Source: Spirochaetaceae bacterium (GTDB lineage: Bacteria > Spirochaetota > Spirochaetia > Treponematales > Breznakiellaceae). Taken from it: a DNA stretch of 17,680 nt. How positions within the stretch are numbered: the stretch's first letter is position 1; each line of letters opens with the position of its first letter. The stretch spans positions 1 through 17,680 of the forward strand of contig JAIRPU010000047.1 of assembly GCA_031256815.1 (NCBI GenBank), given 5' to 3'. The notes below the pieces were generated by a model that was not told the origin of the DNA, did no database searches, and saw only the letters and a program-made list of their open reading frames with translations. Position numbers and translations under genes: made by a program. Of this stretch, positions 14,333 to 17,680 are shown in pieces.

Positions 14333-15601
14333 TTAAAAAAATTCGGTTTTTAGCCAGTTATAAAAACTGGAAAATATGCCGCCGCGTCCGGCGGGCGATT
14401 CGCGGAGTTTGCTTTTTGCGTTGCCTGAAATTGCCTGACGCTCTCTGGAATCGCCTTCCAGGACGAGTCCTACGGCGGTAGCGAACTCCGGACTTCTAAA
14501 GTCGGCGGCAAGGCCGCCAAGCGAAAGCGGTTCGCCAATACGCACAGGCATTTGAAATACCTGGGCGGCTAAATCGGCAACGCCCAAAAGTTTCGCGCCG
14601 CCGCCTGTAAGCACTATTCCGCCGCTTAAGGGTCTTGCGCCGCTAATCTGTTTTTCAAGCTGCTCGCGGACAAGATTAAAAATTTCGCGCATTCTTGGTT
14701 CTATAATTTCAAGAATTAATGAACGCGGTATAGGAAACGGCGCTCTTCCCCCCATACCGGGCACTATAATTTCGTCTTCAAGACCTTCAATAAGCGCTCC
14801 CCAGCAGCAACCGGAATTGATTTTAATTTTTTCAGCGGTTTCTATGGCTATGTTTTTTACTATTGAAATATCGCCTGTAACCTGATTTCCCCCTACAGGT
14901 ACGGAAAATGTAGACCATGGCGCTCCTGAGGAATAAACAAGCACATTCGTAGTACCTCCTCCCAAATCAACCAGCGCTACGCCAAGTTCTTTTTCTTCGT
15001 CTGTAAGCACCGCACTTCCGGCGGCAAGAGTTTGAAGTACAAGCCCGTCTACAATAAAGCCGGAGCGGTTTACACAGCTTATAAGATTACGCGCTCCTGT
15101 TGTTGAACAACTAATAATGTTTACATCACATTCAAGCCGGACGCCTATAACATCGCGCGGGTCTCTTATTCCGTTTTGCTGGTCAACGGTGTATGAAAGT
15201 GGAATTACTTCGATTATTTCACGGTCTATTGGTAATTTAACGGCGCGCGCCGCTATAAGCACTCTTTCTATATCCGCTTCGCTTATTTCGCGGCTTTCGC
15301 TTGGTTTACCGGTAACGGCTACAACTCCGCGTGAAATTAAACCCTCTATTGACGCGCCGCCTATACTTATCCAGCAATGGCGCACTTCGCGTCCGCTCAT
15401 AAGCTCGGCGGCTTCTATCGCTTGCAAAACAGACCGCAGTGCTTTTTCTATATTTACAACATTACCACGCCGCATACCGGAAGAAGGGCTTACGCCTACG
15501 CCGGTAATTTCAAGAGAGCCATTTTCGTCACGTTCGCCTATTATCGCGCAAACCTTCGTCGTACCAATATCGAGCCCGGCGATTATATCTTCAGTTGCCA
15601 G
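14333..15601 (-). CDS. ftsA: Cell division protein FtsA
   Basis: FtsA is the actin-like protein that tethers FtsZ filaments to the membrane. The frame gives 422 residues, the usual length, if it begins at CTG 15601: a GGGAGG site lies 5 nt before it, and the N-terminal phosphate motif DIGTTK (11-16) is included. The first ATG (15475) would remove 42 residues and that motif, and no ATG, GTG or TTG exists between. The phosphate-2 motif is VDLGGGTTN (from about 211), the adenosine motif is VLTGGGAKL, and the 1C domain includes PLSYTVDQQNGIRDPRD. The C-terminus GIFSSFYNWLKTEFF is the amphipathic membrane-targeting helix, so the protein is complete. ftsZ does not follow it. Confidence 0.93.
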   Translation of the reverse strand: MATEDIIAGLDIGTTKVCAIIGERDENGSLEITGVGVSPSSGMRRGNVVNIEKALRSVLQAIEAAELMSGREVRHCWISIGGASIEGLISRGVVAVTGKPSESREISEADIERVLIAARAVKLPIDREIIEVIPLSYTVDQQNGIRDPRDVIGVRLECDVNIISCSTTGARNLISCVNRSGFIVDGLVLQTLAAGSAVLTDEEKELGVALVDLGGGTTNVLVYSSGAPWSTFSVPVGGNQVTGDISIVKNIAIETAEKIKINSGCCWGALIEGLEDEIIVPGMGGRAPFPIPRSLILEIIEPRMREIFNLVREQLEKQISGARPLSGGIVLTGGGAKLLGVADLAAQVFQMPVRIGEPLSLGGLAADFRSPEFATAVGLVLEGDSRERQAISGNAKSKLRESPAGRGGIFSSFYNWLKTEFF

Positions 15602-15620
15602 AACATCCTCCCGTCAATAA

Positions 15621-15649
15621 ACAATATTATTAAAACAGCTGTTTGTCCA
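15621..15649 (-). promoter_or_regulatory. ftsA promoter with a 12-bp palindrome in its spacer
   Basis: On the minus strand TGGACA (15644-15649, 5 of 6) and TATTGT (15621-15626, 4 of 6) are 17 bp apart. The perfect palindrome AAACAGCTGTTT (15633-15644) fills most of the spacer and could be an operator. The predicted start near 15614 is just ahead of the GGGAGG site. Confidence 0.5.
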
Positions 15650-15798
15650 GCCCCCGCATTGCCAAAAAACAATTCGGGACTGCACAGTTTAATTAAGCGT
15701 AAAGATAAATAAGATACTAAATATATTCTATAGAATTATATGGTGCGCCTTAAAGATATAATTTTTATCCGGTTTTTATTAAATAATCCCCTTCCAAT

Positions 15799-15827
15799 AA
15801 AAAAACCGCCAAAACCGGCTGGGGCGG
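15799..15827 (-). terminator. Probable pyrG terminator
   Basis: On the minus strand CCGCC and GGCGG (plus 15823-15827 and 15806-15810) can form a stem followed by seven T (plus 15799-15805). The stem is short and the repeats next to it offer alternatives, so strength is uncertain. It separates pyrG from ftsA. Confidence 0.45.
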
Positions 15828-15846
15828 CTGGGGCGGCTGGGGCGGC
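15817..15846. repeat. 9-bp tandem repeat, 3.3 copies
   Basis: GGCTGGGGC occurs three times exactly at 15817-15825, 15826-15834 and 15835-15843, followed by GGC. It is a GC-rich patch in an otherwise AT-rich 338-bp gap between pyrG and ftsA. Short open frames across it translate the repeat as Ala-Ala-Pro or Gly-Ala-Ala and have no coding support. The unit number is likely to vary between strains. Confidence 0.8.
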
Positions 15847-15900
15847 GCAGTTAATAATCATATTTCCATGTATTCCTATAATAATTATAAGGATTATGCC

Positions 15901-15921
15901 ATGCCGGTATTTTACCGGCAT
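15901..15921. other. Perfect hairpin after the pyrG stop
   Basis: ATGCCGGTA (15901-15909) and TACCGGCAT (15913-15921) are perfect 9-bp arms with a 3-nt loop, 19 bp beyond the pyrG stop. No T run follows on the minus strand. It may protect the 3' end of the message. Confidence 0.6.
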
Positions 15922-15939
15922 ACTGCGGTGCAGGGCGGT

Positions 15940-17562
15940 TTAAAGCTTAAGATTAGTTTTTACCGCTTCGATAAATGCGCGAAAGAGAGGGTGGGCGGCT
16001 GTAGGCTTTGATTTGAATTCAGGGTGGAATTGCACTCCAAGCCCCCAAATATGGTCAGGCCATTCAATACTTTCCACAAGCGCGCTGTCCTGGGTTAGAG
16101 AGCCTATAATCAGACCTGAACCAGTCATCTCTACACGATATTTATTTGAAAATTCATAACGATGCCGGTGGCGTTCGTAAATTAGTTTTTCGCCATAAGC
16201 GGAAAAAATTTTGCTGCCCTGCCTTAGGACGCTTGCGCTGCGTCCAAGCCGCATGGTCGCGCCCATTTGGGTAACATCAAGCTGTTCTTCCAATAGGCTT
16301 ATAACGGGGTGCTTTGTGCTTTCGTTAAATTCCGTAGAGTCGGCATCTTCCCATTTTATTATGCTGCGCGCCCATTCAATCACCATAATTTGCATTCCAA
16401 GACAAATGCCAAAATACGGCACGCCGTTTATGCGCGCCCAGTTTGCCGCCCTGACCATACCGCCAATACCGCGCGAACCAAAGCCGCCAGGCACCAGTAT
16501 TCCGTCAACAGCAAAGTTGTTATCTTTTCCCAAAATCGCTTCCACACCTGCGTCTTCAAGCGTAGAGGAGTCTATTTTTATAAGTTCAACTTCTATTCCA
16601 CAATCCAGTGAGGCATGAAAGAGCGATTCATAAACCGATTTGTATGCATCGTGAAGTTCCATGTACTTGCCAACAATGCCGATGCGCGCTTTGCCTTTCC
16701 TTGCGCGGAAATGCTCCATCATTGTCTTCCATGGTTTTAAATTGGCATGACGGCTTTCTACGCCCATCTTTTTTAATACGATTAAATCGAGTTTTTGTTC
16801 GTAAAACACAAGCGGAATTTCATAAATTGTAGTTTCAACATTGTAGGAAACAAATATCGCTTCAAAATCAACATTTGTAAAACCTGCAATTTTACGGCGG
16901 GTGGCTTCGTCCAGCATAACAGGCGAACGGCAAATAAGCACATCAGGCTGAATGCCTTGTTCCTGCATTGCTTTTACCGAATGTTGCGTGGGTTTAGTTT
17001 TTAGTTCCGCACCGGCTACTTCCGGAATTAGTGTAAGATGCACAGAAATGGCGTTTCCGCGCCCCTGTTCATGAATAATCTGGCGCGCGGCTTCCAGGAA
17101 TGGGACTGATTCAATGTCGCCTACCGTTCCGCCTATCTCCACAATAACCACATCTGTATCCGGTTCTTCTTTGGCTACTGCCATTATGCGGGCTTTAATT
17201 TCGTCTGTTATATGCGGAATAACCTGTATTGTGCGGCCAAGAAAACGGCCTTCGCGCTCTTTTTCTATAACAGACTTGTAAATCTGGCCTGTTGTAACAG
17301 AATTTGCCTTGCCGAGCTTTCCCTGTGTAAAACGCTCGTAATTGCCAATGTCTAAATCAGTTTCGGCGCCGTCATCTGTAACGTAAACTTCGCCATGCTG
17401 ATAAGGGTTCATGGTACCGGCGTCTACGTTTATATACGGGTCGCATTTGACCATTCGCACATTAAGCCCGCGGCCTTCAAGCAGCGCTCCAAGCGAGGAT
17501 GCGGCAACCCCCTTTCCCAAACTGGAACAAACGCCGCCTGATACGAATATAAACTTATTCAT
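15940..17562 (-). CDS. pyrG: CTP synthase
   Basis: PyrG makes CTP from UTP, ATP and glutamine, the last step of pyrimidine nucleotide synthesis. The protein has 540 residues from ATG 17562 (MNKFIFVSGG), the family's usual length. The N-terminal synthetase domain opens with SSLGKG of the ATP loop and continues with DPYINVDAGTMNPYQHGEV. The C-terminal glutaminase has the catalytic triad Cys387 (GICLGMQ), His513 and Glu515 (FHPE), and GGFGSRG. One change from the common motif is Cys for the second Val in GGVVSSLGKG. ATGs at 17565 and 17577 are also in frame. None has a Shine-Dalgarno, and TATAAT boxes overlap the region, suggesting a leaderless or nearly leaderless message. Confidence 0.96.
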   Translation of the reverse strand: MNKFIFVSGGVCSSLGKGVAASSLGALLEGRGLNVRMVKCDPYINVDAGTMNPYQHGEVYVTDDGAETDLDIGNYERFTQGKLGKANSVTTGQIYKSVIEKEREGRFLGRTIQVIPHITDEIKARIMAVAKEEPDTDVVIVEIGGTVGDIESVPFLEAARQIIHEQGRGNAISVHLTLIPEVAGAELKTKPTQHSVKAMQEQGIQPDVLICRSPVMLDEATRRKIAGFTNVDFEAIFVSYNVETTIYEIPLVFYEQKLDLIVLKKMGVESRHANLKPWKTMMEHFRARKGKARIGIVGKYMELHDAYKSVYESLFHASLDCGIEVELIKIDSSTLEDAGVEAILGKDNNFAVDGILVPGGFGSRGIGGMVRAANWARINGVPYFGICLGMQIMVIEWARSIIKWEDADSTEFNESTKHPVISLLEEQLDVTQMGATMRLGRSASVLRQGSKIFSAYGEKLIYERHRHRYEFSNKYRVEMTGSGLIIGSLTQDSALVESIEWPDHIWGLGVQFHPEFKSKPTAAHPLFRAFIEAVKTNLKL

Positions 17563-17563
17563 C

Positions 17564-17574
17564 ATTATATTATA
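17564..17574 (-). promoter_or_regulatory. Overlapping TATAAT boxes at the pyrG start
   Basis: On the minus strand two TATAAT hexamers overlap (17569-17574 and 17564-17569). With the first, transcription would start about at 17562, at the favoured ATG. No recognisable -35 lies at 16-18 bp. Confidence 0.45.
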
Positions 17575-17581
17575 CATTTAG

Positions 17582-17671
17582 CGGATTTGCGCTGCTAGAT
17601 ACAAATCCGTTAGCGCCGCGCTTCGCGCGGCTTTGTCGCAGCCCCGCCCTGCGCAGGAGCGCAGGGCGGGG
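17582..17671. other. Three consecutive hairpins upstream of pyrG, GC-rich
   Basis: CGGATTTG/CAAATCCG (17582-17589/17602-17609) has 8 bp. GCCGCGC/GCGCGGC (17615-17621/17625-17631) has 7 bp with loop TTC. CCCCGCCCTGCGC/GCGCAGGGCGGGG (17642-17654/17659-17671) has 13 perfect bp with loop AGGA. No T run follows on either strand. It resembles the island at 846-1170 in composition and hairpin density, and runs to the window end. Confidence 0.7.
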
Positions 17672-17680
17672 AGCAAGCGG

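Noticed and set aside
14354..14370. CCAGTT/AACTGG hairpin near the 3' end of ftsA
   Set aside because: It lies inside the coding region and the following T run on the minus strand is about 12 nt away, too far for a standard terminator.
15736..15943. Short open frames on both strands over the GGCTGGGGC repeat
   Set aside because: They are low-complexity repeat translations with no ribosome binding site, overlapping a terminator and the end of pyrG.

Overview
The window looks like chromosomal DNA from a spirochaete of the Treponema lineage. The evidence is a long protein resembling a spirochaete-restricted family of unknown function (8087-9817), a homopolymeric G tract inside the promoter of an outer-membrane protein gene (a known treponemal arrangement), a tRNA-Cys without an encoded CCA end, and moderately AT-rich genes interrupted by short GC-rich non-coding islands. 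Species cannot be decided from the sequence alone. There is no sign of phage, insertion sequences or CRISPR.

Layout. Positions 1-845 hold a small outer-membrane beta-barrel gene with an elaborate control region: a run of 13 G between the -35 and -10 boxes, a leader that can fold two ways around the ribosome binding site, and a clear intrinsic terminator. Positions 846-1170 are a GC-rich (about 62% by hand count) gene-free island packed with hairpins. Positions 1171-7929 are one operon: lipoprotein substrate-binding protein, two permeases, two different ATPases and a zinc-dependent alcohol/polyol dehydrogenase. This is a complete ABC importer for a carbohydrate or sugar alcohol plus the probable first catabolic enzyme. 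Positions 8087-11308 hold two convergent, tail-overlapping genes: an unknown spirochaete protein and a GHKL-ATPase-like/HDOD fusion. Positions 11386-11981 (minus) carry tRNA-Cys(GCA) followed by a membrane-anchored protein with a duplicated zinc-binding module. Positions 12149-14312 (plus) carry a 2[4Fe-4S] ferredoxin, a LysM/M23 peptidase and a secreted PEGA-like protein. Positions 14333-17562 (minus) carry ftsA and pyrG, each as its own unit.

How the parts work together. The binding protein captures a solute in the periplasm, the two permeases form the channel, the two ATPases probably form an asymmetric pair, and the dehydrogenase oxidises the imported polyol. FtsA (division) and the M23 peptidase (cell wall) are envelope functions, the HDOD protein looks like a signalling protein, and PyrG supplies CTP.

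Most notable points: the probable phase-variable promoter and two-state leader of the first gene; the hairpin-rich GC island; Glu in place of the Q-loop Gln in both ATPases; an intrinsic terminator lying inside the signal-peptide codons of the M23 gene; an ftsA reading frame whose conserved N-terminus has no ATG, GTG or TTG start; and near-leaderless starts at 13338 and at pyrG.
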